Source of the DNA: Bifidobacteriaceae bacterium NR021
Lineage (GTDB): Bacteria > Actinomycetota > Actinomycetes > Actinomycetales > Bifidobacteriaceae
Length of the DNA: 6,136 bases
Direction of reading: 5' to 3'
Assembly: GCA_003585845.1 (NCBI GenBank)
Contig: NQOP01000007.1
Span: 22,715-28,850, forward strand
Shown: positions 1 to 5,012 of the stretch, piece by piece
Numbering within the stretch: the first letter of the stretch is position 1
Layout: the number at the start of each line of letters is the position of its first letter
The notes under the pieces: model-generated
What the model was told of the DNA's origin: nothing
The model's input: only the letters and a program-made list of their open reading frames with translations
Databases searched by the model: none
Program-made: the position numbers and the translations under genes

Positions 1-511
1 CTTTTGAAGTAGTGTCACCGCTACGGGATTTCACCAAACCATCTTCTCTAGGATCAGCCGTAAGCGACAAAGTTTCCGTGCCCGGTTCTATAGTGTCTTC
101 CTTAGTTTCTGACTCGATAGACGGTCGTGTTGCTGAACAGTTATATAAAACGTGTCTGATCGCGTTCACGTCACCATCAAACTCAAACAGGAGCGCGAAT
201 TTTTCTGTTTCACTAATCTTCGCGTTTTCAACCAGAACACCGTTTTTATCTAGTTCTTCTCGTAGTATTTGCGTCCTAAACCATTCAGGTATAAGAGCAA
301 TTTCCAAGTCGCCACTGTAACCGTTGTTAGCAGTCGACCTGAAGTAAACAATCCCGTCAGCGTAAAACGGTGAGGATTCACCCTCAGCCTCAAGGCTTAT
401 ACTCACCGCCCCCGGAATCGGCTTAGGCTCATCATAGGAGAAACCACTCGAATCTTTTTTAAGTTTTGCCGCGTACACGTTTTTAAGATTGTATTTAACC
501 TTGTTTCCCAT
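1..511 (-). CDS. Major tail protein, phi13 family (partial, 3' end beyond left edge)
   Basis: This is the tail tube subunit, which stacks as rings to form the tube of a siphovirus tail. The frame is open from an ATG at 511 to the left edge and gives 170 residues without a stop. It begins MGNKVKYNLKNVYAAKL, the N-terminal pattern of the phi13-type major tail proteins of Gram-positive phages. Later blocks also fit the family: IALIPEWFRTQIL at about residues 71-83, and YNCSATRPSIESETK followed by TLSLTADPREDGLVKSR at about residues 123-163. Family members are usually about 190-200 residues, so probably only a short C-terminus is missing. The start is supported by GGAGG at 521-525 with a 9-nt spacer, lying inside the upstream gene. 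The reading frame overlaps that gene by 17 nt, which suggests translational coupling. The position right after the neck genes supports the call. The assignment rests on recalled family resemblance, not a search. Confidence 0.88.
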   Translation of the reverse strand, partial: MGNKVKYNLKNVYAAKLKKDSSGFSYDEPKPIPGAVSISLEAEGESSPFYADGIVYFRSTANNGYSGDLEIALIPEWFRTQILREELDKNGVLVENAKISETEKFALLFEFDGDVNAIRHVLYNCSATRPSIESETKEDTIEPGTETLSLTADPREDGLVKSRSGDTTSK

Positions 512-833
512 TTTCTGTTACCTCCATTTCAAAAATGTAGAGTGTTTCATAAAGCTTTTCCGACTCTATGAACGTTTCTGTTTTGTTATAAAAAATGCCG
601 TGCCTGTCAAGCACGGCCTCAACTTGTTCTTCTAGCACGGGGTTCTTATAGTCTGCGTATAGTTCAATATGAACCTCGTTTGCTTTAAAATACGTTTTCC
701 CGTCTGCCGCGAAATTACTGCTAGCAGGCGTTAAGAACAGGAGGAAAGGCGGATTAGGGGATTCTCCTTCAGCAAAATGGTGATATGCGAAAGGAAAACC
801 TATCTCTCTCATAATGTTTAAAAGATTACCCAT
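495..833 (-). CDS. Probable tail terminator / tail completion protein (prophage pi2 protein 38-like)
   Basis: This 112-residue protein sits between the HK97 gp10-like gene and the major tail protein. In HK97/SPP1-type phages that slot holds the tail terminator, which caps the tail tube and joins it to the neck (the role of SPP1 gp17). The sequence has a mixed alpha/beta look: a helical start (MGNLLNIMREIGFPFAYHHF), a proline-rich PNPPFLLFL strand at about 28-36, and the central block TYFKANEVHIELYADYKNP at about 47-65. The ELYADYKNP...EEQVEAVLD segment is typical of small phage proteins annotated as prophage pi2 protein 38. There are no catalytic motifs. Translation starts at an ATG with AGAGGAGG at 843-850 (9-nt spacer), and the start overlaps the upstream gene by 8 nt. 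The role is inferred mainly from gene order. The fold was not tested, so 'neck/tail completion protein' is the safer wording. Confidence 0.75.
   Translation of the reverse strand: MGNLLNIMREIGFPFAYHHFAEGESPNPPFLLFLTPASSNFAADGKTYFKANEVHIELYADYKNPVLEEQVEAVLDRHGIFYNKTETFIESEKLYETLYIFEMEVTENGKQG
590..617 (-). terminator. Intrinsic-terminator-like hairpin inside the tail-terminator gene
   Basis: On the minus strand GCCGTGC (611-617) and GCACGGC (597-603) form a perfect, GC-rich 7-bp stem around a seven-base loop. One A (596) and six T (590-595) follow. It points in the direction of transcription and falls in the codons for about residues 73-81 of the host gene, so translation would normally keep it open. 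It could act as a polarity element that stops transcription of the tail genes when translation fails. It may also be a coding coincidence. Confidence 0.35.
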
Positions 834-1206
834 TTTTAACCGCCTCCTCTATTTCTTTTTCAAAACTTCGTACTGCTTTACTTTCAGCCTCAGCAATGTG
901 TGCTCTTGCTTCCACGCGTCCGCCGCCTCGTTTAGCATGACCGTACTCTAACAAGTGTGTAAGCTGATACTTGTTTCTAGAATGCACTACGAGAACTAGC
1001 CTGCTGCCTGTTTCGTTTAATGTTTTAACCGCCCAACTTTTCGCATACGCGCCAGTTCGTTTAGGAGCTGTCATGTTAATTTCTTCTTTTGCTGTTTTAC
1101 CAGCGTTTTTTACTGCTTCTTTTACTTTCCCGGTTGTAACTTTCGCGTAAGTTTTAAGCTCTCTAATAACTTCTTTAGAGAGGCTGCCAATACTTACTTT
1201 GCTCAC
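826..1206 (-). CDS. HK97 gp10-like phage neck/tail component
   Basis: This 126-residue protein belongs to the HK97 gp10-like family found in the neck/tail-joining cassette of many siphoviruses. The N-terminal half (about 1-45) is lysine-rich and probably helical. It is followed by the family hallmark TAPKRTGAYAKSWAVK (about 46-61), meaning a proline, Arg-Thr-Gly and an aromatic/Trp turn. The second hallmark is HLLEYGHAKRGGGRVEARAH (about 84-103), rich in Gly, His and Arg. The C-terminus is an acidic/basic helix. The start codon is GTG at 1206, whose GTGA overlaps the TGA stop of the upstream gene by 4 nt, the classic termination-reinitiation arrangement. AAGAGGTG at 1213-1220 with a 6-nt spacer supports this start. 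The exact mechanical role of gp10 proteins is less settled than that of the connector, stopper and terminator proteins. Confidence 0.9.
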   Translation of the reverse strand: MSKVSIGSLSKEVIRELKTYAKVTTGKVKEAVKNAGKTAKEEINMTAPKRTGAYAKSWAVKTLNETGSRLVLVVHSRNKYQLTHLLEYGHAKRGGGRVEARAHIAEAESKAVRSFEKEIEEAVKNG

Positions 1207-1535
1207 TTTTTACACCTCTTACAGTGAAGTTTCAGGCTTTTCTTCTTATAATTCATGTGGTCAATACCTAAAATCTCATAAACCGTATCATGGAAAATAA
1301 TCCTGTAACCAAGCGATGAGACTACGGCTGTTTCTTTCGAATAGCGGATAGTAAAATCTATTTTTGACTCATCCCACACGTTTCCCGCCGAAGTCTGCTC
1401 AGATGGGCTTTCAGCACTTACCGTCGCGTAACACTCGTAATATTTACTCCACTTAATCTTATGATTACCAATATCATCAATTTCAACACTGTTTTTAAGC
1501 AGCATAATACGCTCGTTTAATAAACTTATTCTCAT
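1203..1535 (-). CDS. Head closure / head-tail joining protein (SPP1 gp16 family)
   Basis: This 110-residue protein is the phage head-tail adaptor that forms the stopper ring under the connector and keeps packaged DNA in the capsid (SPP1 gp16-type). The family pattern is clear: an N-terminal strand with a charged loop (MRISLLNERIMLLKN), a central WSKYYECYATVSAESPSEQ segment (about 29-47), and the block DFTIRYSKETAV (about 60-71). It ends with YRIIFHDTVYEILGIDH (about 77-93), which gives the usual 'I.W.g..YeI.gi' core. The ATG directly abuts the TAA of the upstream gene (TAAATG). No GGAGG is present before it, only GGGG at 1542-1545, so translation probably depends on ribosomes finishing the connector gene. 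The C-terminus is unusually basic and ends in HCKRCKK, a Cys-x-x-Cys pair. Confidence 0.9.
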   Translation of the reverse strand: MRISLLNERIMLLKNSVEIDDIGNHKIKWSKYYECYATVSAESPSEQTSAGNVWDESKIDFTIRYSKETAVVSSLGYRIIFHDTVYEILGIDHMNYKKKSLKLHCKRCKK

Positions 1536-1814
1536 TTAAAACCCCGTTTTTCTAACAGTAAAAAGCATCGAACGTAAGGTGAGAGTTAGCGCGTGGTGGT
1601 CTGCTTCTTCCCTATGCTCATACAAGTAGCCTGTAGCGTATAAGACTGCGAGCCGATACTCGTCAAAGTTTTTACTAATCAAACTAGTATCGTTTTTACG
1701 AGCTACTCCCTGGCAGAGTTTTTCAGCAGAACGAATAAGGGTGTTGATAAGCTCATCATCTTCTTTACTATCCACCCTAAGATAGTTTTTTGCTTCCTCG
1801 ACTGTAACTATCAT
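1536..1814 (-). CDS. Head-tail connector / DNA packaging protein, gp6-like
   Basis: This 92-residue protein is the gp6/gp15-type adaptor that docks on the portal ring after packaging. It is short and mostly helical, with the typical opening MIVTVEEAKNYLRVD followed by the acidic turn SKEDDELINTLIRSAEKLCQ (residues 16-35). That is the 'lr.d...ed..i..li..A...ie' pattern of the family. A second helical part, EYRLAVLYATGYLYEHRE (about 52-69), matches the 'p..i..a.l.l..h.ye.Re' signature. The reading frame can be extended to a GTG at 1820, but that codon touches the Shine-Dalgarno sequence AAGGAGGG (1821-1828). The ATG at 1814 has a 6-nt spacer and is the better start. The gene follows the capsid gene after 19 nt and its stop abuts the next ATG. 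Confidence 0.9.
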   Translation of the reverse strand: MIVTVEEAKNYLRVDSKEDDELINTLIRSAEKLCQGVARKNDTSLISKNFDEYRLAVLYATGYLYEHREEADHHALTLTLRSMLFTVRKTGF

Positions 1815-1820
1815 CAACAC

Positions 1821-1828
1821 CCCTCCTT
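1821..1828 (-). promoter_or_regulatory. Ribosome binding site that fixes the connector gene start
   Basis: AAGGAGGG on the minus strand ends directly against an in-frame GTG (1820) and TTG (1817), but lies 6 nt from the ATG at 1814. The spacing favours the ATG and removes two residues from the longest reading frame. Confidence 0.85.
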
Positions 1829-1833
1829 AACTT

Positions 1834-3018
1834 TTAAGCTGCTACGCTTGTTTTAACAGGCAGAATCTGTACTGCTTCTTTAAGCACGAGTTTGCCGTCT
1901 ACACGCTCTTTAGCGACGAAACCTATCATGCCGTTTCCAGCGAAAAGCTCGGTAAGCTCTTTAAACGAGCGTGAACCACGGTCGCCAATGTTGTAGTACG
2001 AGTAGTCACCAAAAGCCACCATGTTTTCAGGCGCGTAAGCAGACGTGTATACCGGGTATCCGAGAATCCTGTTCGGCTCATCATCCTGGTATGAAGGCTG
2101 CCAAACGTACGCGCCATTATTGTCTTTAAGTTTTCGTATGCTCGCGACCGTTTTATCGTTCATAATAAAACTCGCGTTTTTACGGTATGGTCGCCTCAAA
2201 GCGTGAACAAGATCAATCAAATCATCAGTTTTAATACCGGCAGTTTCTTTAAGGAACGTACCACCGTCTTTCTTATTGAAAATACCAGTCGGTTTTCCAA
2301 CACCATCCCCGTTAAGAAAAGCGTCTTCCTCAGCGTTAGCCAACGCCATGCCGAAGGATGTGAGAAGATGATTCTCGAGATTAAACGCATTATCATACAA
2401 GAGTTCTTCAGTAACTTTTACCGCAACGTGAAGCTTATGAGCGTCAAGCAGGATTTGAGCAAACTTGGAATCCCCAAAGTTAAGGCTTGCGCCTTCTTCA
2501 ATCCAAGCCGCCGCAGGATCACTCATCGCAACATTAATCTTATGCTCTCCACTAGTAGTAATCGTGGTAGCAAGAGAGCGAATAATGTTTTCTTCTTTCA
2601 ACGTTTCAATCAGACGATTATCATACTCTTCCGGCACAAGATACCCGCCGTCAGCGTCCACGCCTTCCTGCAACACGTTATCGACTCGTTTAAAATTACT
2701 TCTAAGAGCTGTAAGCATTGCCTGCTTATACTCGTCACGCGCACGACCTTGTTTTTCAAGGTTAACGCCTGTTTTCATAGGTTTTGCAACAATCGCCTCG
2801 GATGTTGGTTTTGAAAGCTCTTTATCCATTTTTTCCATCTGCTCTAAACGATCAATTTCCGTACTGTAAGCTTTCACTTTCGCTTCCATCTCATCATAGG
2901 TTTTCGCGTCTTCTTCTGAAATAAGCCCGTCCTTGTCACGTTTAGACTCAAGGAAAGCTTTTGCACCCTGCCAGGCCTTGTTACGTTTCTCAACCATGTT
3001 TGAAATAGTGTTCATCAT
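1834..3018 (-). CDS. Major capsid protein, HK97 family, with N-terminal delta (scaffold) domain
   Basis: This 394-residue protein is the shell subunit. Residues 1 to about 95 are charged, helical and probably coiled-coil (EKRNKAWQGAKAFLESKRD, then EAKVKAYSTEIDRLEQMEK). This is the delta domain that replaces a separate scaffold and is normally removed by the maturation protease. No scaffold gene is present, which agrees. The mature fold begins near the family hallmark DADGGYLVPEEYDNRLIE (about 121-138). Further family blocks are KINVAMSDPAAAWIEEGASL (about 160-179, E-loop region), AFLNGDGVGKPTGIF (about 233-247), ILGYPVYTS (about 318-326) and AFGDYSYYNIGDR (about 335-347). The ATG at 3018 lies 5 nt after GGAGG (3024-3028). 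A second ATG at 3015 lies 8 nt away and is equally possible (393 residues). The longer TTG-start reading frame overlaps the Shine-Dalgarno and is not credible. Confidence 0.96.
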   Translation of the reverse strand: MMNTISNMVEKRNKAWQGAKAFLESKRDKDGLISEEDAKTYDEMEAKVKAYSTEIDRLEQMEKMDKELSKPTSEAIVAKPMKTGVNLEKQGRARDEYKQAMLTALRSNFKRVDNVLQEGVDADGGYLVPEEYDNRLIETLKEENIIRSLATTITTSGEHKINVAMSDPAAAWIEEGASLNFGDSKFAQILLDAHKLHVAVKVTEELLYDNAFNLENHLLTSFGMALANAEEDAFLNGDGVGKPTGIFNKKDGGTFLKETAGIKTDDLIDLVHALRRPYRKNASFIMNDKTVASIRKLKDNNGAYVWQPSYQDDEPNRILGYPVYTSAYAPENMVAFGDYSYYNIGDRGSRSFKELTELFAGNGMIGFVAKERVDGKLVLKEAVQILPVKTSVAA

Positions 3019-3020
3019 GT

Positions 3021-3755
3021 TTACCTCCAATTTTTGATTAAAAAAAGACGATCCATAAGATCGTCTGCACTAATATTGTTTGTTTCCTTACCGCTTATCC
3101 GGCAGGCTTTAGATATTTTTTCCAATAACGTGTTTTGCACGCTTGCTTTCGAATACAATGTTGAAACTTGTGGTATGCCAATATCAGTGGTTTCACCTCT
3201 AGTTAAAACACCGTCCGCGAACCCGAGTTCTACCGCCTTGTTAGCATCCATCCACGTTTCCGAATCCATTAAATGCGACAGTTTCACACGGTTAAGCCCT
3301 GTTTTAATCTCGTAAGCGTTAATAATGGACTCTTTGACCTCATCAAGCATTGATATTGCTTTTTCCATTTCGTTTCTGTTTCCAAAAGCAACAGTCATAG
3401 GATTATGGATCATAAGCATTGACACCGGGCTCATATAAACCTTTGTCCCGGCCATCGCAATCACTGATGCAGCCGATGCTGCAATACCGTCAATTTTGAC
3501 CGTCACACAACCCTTGTAATCCATGAGCATGTTATAGATTTGTGCCGCAGCCACACAATCGCCGCCAGGCGAGTTAATCCACACGGTAATATTCCCACTA
3601 CCAGCGTTTAACTCGTCTTTAAAAAGTTGTGGTGTAATATCATCATCAAACCATGATTCTTCAGCAATCGTACCGTTAAGAAACAGCGTTCTCTCAAAAA
3701 TCTCATTATTCTCATTGTTTACCTTTTGGTTTTTCCACTGCCAAAACTTCCTCAT
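3021..3755 (-). CDS. Head maturation protease, ClpP-like serine protease (S14 type)
   Basis: This 244-residue prohead protease is expected to cut the delta domain off the capsid protein inside the procapsid and to degrade itself. The ClpP/crotonase-like fold is visible: TVWINSPGGDCVAAAQIYNML (about 57-77, the SPGG oxyanion region), VKIDGIAASAASVIAMAG (about 86-103) with nucleophile Ser94 in the GxAAS motif, and MLMIHNPM with His117. The third catalytic residue lies in LMDSETWMDANKAVELGFAD (about 162-181). Asp164 or Glu166 is the likeliest acid, but which one cannot be settled without an alignment. The reading frame extends upstream to a GTG at 3800, but AAAGGAGG at 3765-3772 precedes the ATG at 3755 by 9 nt and decides the start. 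The gene overlaps the portal gene by 44 nt. Its last codons provide the capsid Shine-Dalgarno and contain a hairpin and a slippery heptamer. Confidence 0.94.
   Translation of the reverse strand: MRKFWQWKNQKVNNENNEIFERTLFLNGTIAEESWFDDDITPQLFKDELNAGSGNITVWINSPGGDCVAAAQIYNMLMDYKGCVTVKIDGIAASAASVIAMAGTKVYMSPVSMLMIHNPMTVAFGNRNEMEKAISMLDEVKESIINAYEIKTGLNRVKLSHLMDSETWMDANKAVELGFADGVLTRGETTDIGIPQVSTLYSKASVQNTLLEKISKACRISGKETNNISADDLMDRLFLIKNWR
3024..3028 (-). promoter_or_regulatory. Ribosome binding site of the capsid gene, embedded in the protease stop region
   Basis: GGAGG is formed by the last two sense codons of the protease gene (TGG AGG), immediately before its TAA. It lies 5 nt from the ATG at 3018 and 8 nt from the ATG at 3015. 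It rules out the in-frame TTG at 3030 as the capsid start, because that codon would overlap the site. Ribosomes terminating on the protease gene sit on top of it, so capsid translation is probably coupled. Confidence 0.85.
3039..3045 (-). other. Candidate -1 ribosomal frameshift heptamer (T TTT TTA) at the protease end
   Basis: In the protease frame the codons CTT TTT TTA give a heptamer of the X XXY YYZ class at residues 238-239. A one-base backward slip enters the frame of the capsid gene. That frame is open from here through the capsid start, adding N-Q-K-L-E-V-N before the capsid methionine. The product would be a protease-capsid fusion of about 640 residues. No conventional downstream stimulatory hairpin is evident. 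The only strong hairpin lies immediately upstream. Use of the site is inference. Confidence 0.3.
3040..3066 (-). terminator. Intrinsic-terminator-like hairpin just before the capsid gene
   Basis: On the minus strand AGACGATC (3059-3066) pairs perfectly with GATCGTCT (3046-3053) around a five-base loop TTATG, and seven consecutive T follow (3040-3046, the first pairing in the stem). This is the form of a Rho-independent terminator in the direction of transcription. It lies within the coding sequence, about 22 nt before the protease stop, and upstream of the most highly needed gene. It would therefore have to be partial, masked by translating ribosomes or overcome by antitermination. It might instead be an RNA processing or 5'-stabilising element for capsid mRNA. 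The structure is certain; the function is not. Confidence 0.5.
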
Positions 3756-5001
3756 TACCTTTTTCCTCCTTTCCGCTACTGTTTGCGAACGCTCCCGCAC
3801 GGTTAAGTGGGAGCATGTTACCGTTAATCAAATACAAGTCACCACCCTCACAGGCTGGAATCTTATCCAAGTTTTCTAACTGTCTAATATCGTTTGCACT
3901 CATCCAACCGTTTTGACGAGCGGTAGCATAACCATTCATACGACTCTGATAGTCTCCCCGAAGAAGACCATCCACGTTAAACTTCACATAATAAGTTTCT
4001 TTCTCCTTATCAGTAAAAAGCCGTCTCGTAATAGACTGTTCAAAACGCGCCACCCAAGGATCAAGCGTGTATTTCACAAACTCCAACGACTGCTGCTCAA
4101 TATTAGAAAAACTCGACTTTTCTAAATCACCAACCATATGTGGTGGGACTCTAAAAATACGAGCAATCTCGTTAATCTGAAACTTACGAGTTTCAAGAAA
4201 CTGTGCTTCGTTAGGCGAAATAGAAATAGGCGTATACTTCATGCCTTCCTCTAAAATCGCTATCTTATGCGAGTTAGAACCCGAGAACCCCTTATTCCAA
4301 CTATCCCTCATACCAGACGGATCTTTCACTGTACCGGGGTATTCCAAGATGCCGCTTGGTGTAGCACCGTTAGCGAAAAACGATGCACCATACTCTTCCG
4401 TAGCTATCGCCATACCGATAGCGTTTTTTGCCATCGCAATAGGCGAATAGCCAACAAGCCCGTCAAAACCAAGACCGGGAATATGAAGCACGTCAAAGGG
4501 TTTAAGTTTCACACTCGTTTCTTTACCCGCTAAAACATCACTATCATTTAACGTATACTCGTAAAAAATTTGACCACTCTCATCCCGGTCAACTCTCATA
4601 CGATCAGGCATCAAAGGATAAAGCCCTAATATTTCGCCTTTACCGTTTCGAATAATCTGCGCGTAAGCATTACCCCATAACAGTAGATGCGTCATCAAGG
4701 TTTCTCTAAACACGAAGCTTGTCATTTCAAGATTCGGCTCATCATGAAGCACCTTATATAAAGGATGTTTAACAGCTTTAGCCGTACCCGTACTCGTCCG
4801 CTCATACACGTGAAGCGGCAGACTCGCCACCGCTTCAGACAAAATACGCACACACGAGTAGACAGCCGTCATCTGCATCGCCGAACGCTCATTCACCCTC
4901 TTACCCGAAGAAGACATGCCACTAATAAACCTTTGAGCATTCAAGTTAAAACGATTCTCAGGCTTATCTCTACTCTTAAAAATTTTACTAAAAATATTCA
5001 T
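3712..5001 (-). CDS. Portal protein, HK97 family
   Basis: This 429-residue protein forms the dodecameric ring at one capsid vertex, through which terminase pumps DNA and on which the connector proteins dock. Family blocks appear in order: AVYSCVRILSEAVASLPLHVY (about 46-66), LLLWGNAYAQIIRNGKGEILGLYPL (about 106-130), DVLHIPGLGFDGLVGYSPI (about 170-188), and ASFFANGATPSGILEYPG (about 206-223). The signature FRVPPHMVGDLEKSSFSNIEQQ follows at about 283-304, then EFVKYTLDPWVARFEQSITRRL (about 307-328). The C-terminal tail (about 405-429) is charged and low in complexity. Length is normal for the family. AAGGAGGTG (5006-5014) precedes the ATG by 4 nt, with a 6-nt spacer counted from GGAGG, a near-perfect anti-16S match. 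The stop of the terminase gene lies inside that site. The 3' end overlaps the protease gene by 44 nt. Confidence 0.96.
   Translation of the reverse strand: MNIFSKIFKSRDKPENRFNLNAQRFISGMSSSGKRVNERSAMQMTAVYSCVRILSEAVASLPLHVYERTSTGTAKAVKHPLYKVLHDEPNLEMTSFVFRETLMTHLLLWGNAYAQIIRNGKGEILGLYPLMPDRMRVDRDESGQIFYEYTLNDSDVLAGKETSVKLKPFDVLHIPGLGFDGLVGYSPIAMAKNAIGMAIATEEYGASFFANGATPSGILEYPGTVKDPSGMRDSWNKGFSGSNSHKIAILEEGMKYTPISISPNEAQFLETRKFQINEIARIFRVPPHMVGDLEKSSFSNIEQQSLEFVKYTLDPWVARFEQSITRRLFTDKEKETYYVKFNVDGLLRGDYQSRMNGYATARQNGWMSANDIRQLENLDKIPACEGGDLYLINGNMLPLNRAGAFANSSGKEEKGNEEVLAVEKPKGKQ
3765..3772 (-). promoter_or_regulatory. Ribosome binding site that fixes the protease gene start
   Basis: AAAGGAGG lies within the 3' end of the portal coding sequence, 9 nt before the ATG at 3755. 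It shows that the protease begins MRKFWQW and that the 15 extra codons back to a GTG at 3800 are not translated from this site. Confidence 0.85.
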
Positions 5002-5012
5002 GACCCACCTCC

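Noticed and set aside
12..320. A 102-residue plus-strand open frame at the left edge.
   Set aside because: It lies opposite the major tail protein frame, which is open across the whole stretch and matches its family.
585..610. TTGACA (minus strand, 604-609) followed by TATAAC, resembling a sigma-70/sigma-A promoter.
   Set aside because: The spacer is only 14 nt, too short for a normal promoter, and the -35-like bases are the loop and arm of the hairpin.
2203..2814. A 203-residue open frame on the plus strand opposite the capsid gene, plus an overlapping 134-residue one at 2465-2869.
   Set aside because: Both are antisense to a clearly conserved capsid gene. I see no ribosome binding site in proper position or recognisable motif, and their composition looks like a shadow of the capsid codons.
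3019..3030. Longer capsid start (TTG at 3030).
   Set aside because: The TTG overlaps the GGAGG that serves the ATG at 3018/3015, so it cannot be used with that site.
3756..3800. Longer protease start (GTG at 3800) giving 259 residues.
   Set aside because: A strong AAAGGAGG lies downstream of that GTG and correctly spaced for the ATG at 3755, while the extra residues are not family-like.
4103..4125. Perfect 8-bp inverted repeat TTAGAAAA / TTTTCTAA with a 7-nt loop in the portal gene.
   Set aside because: It is AT-rich, has no following T-tract, and falls exactly on the conserved portal signature DLEKSSFSN, so amino acid conservation explains it.
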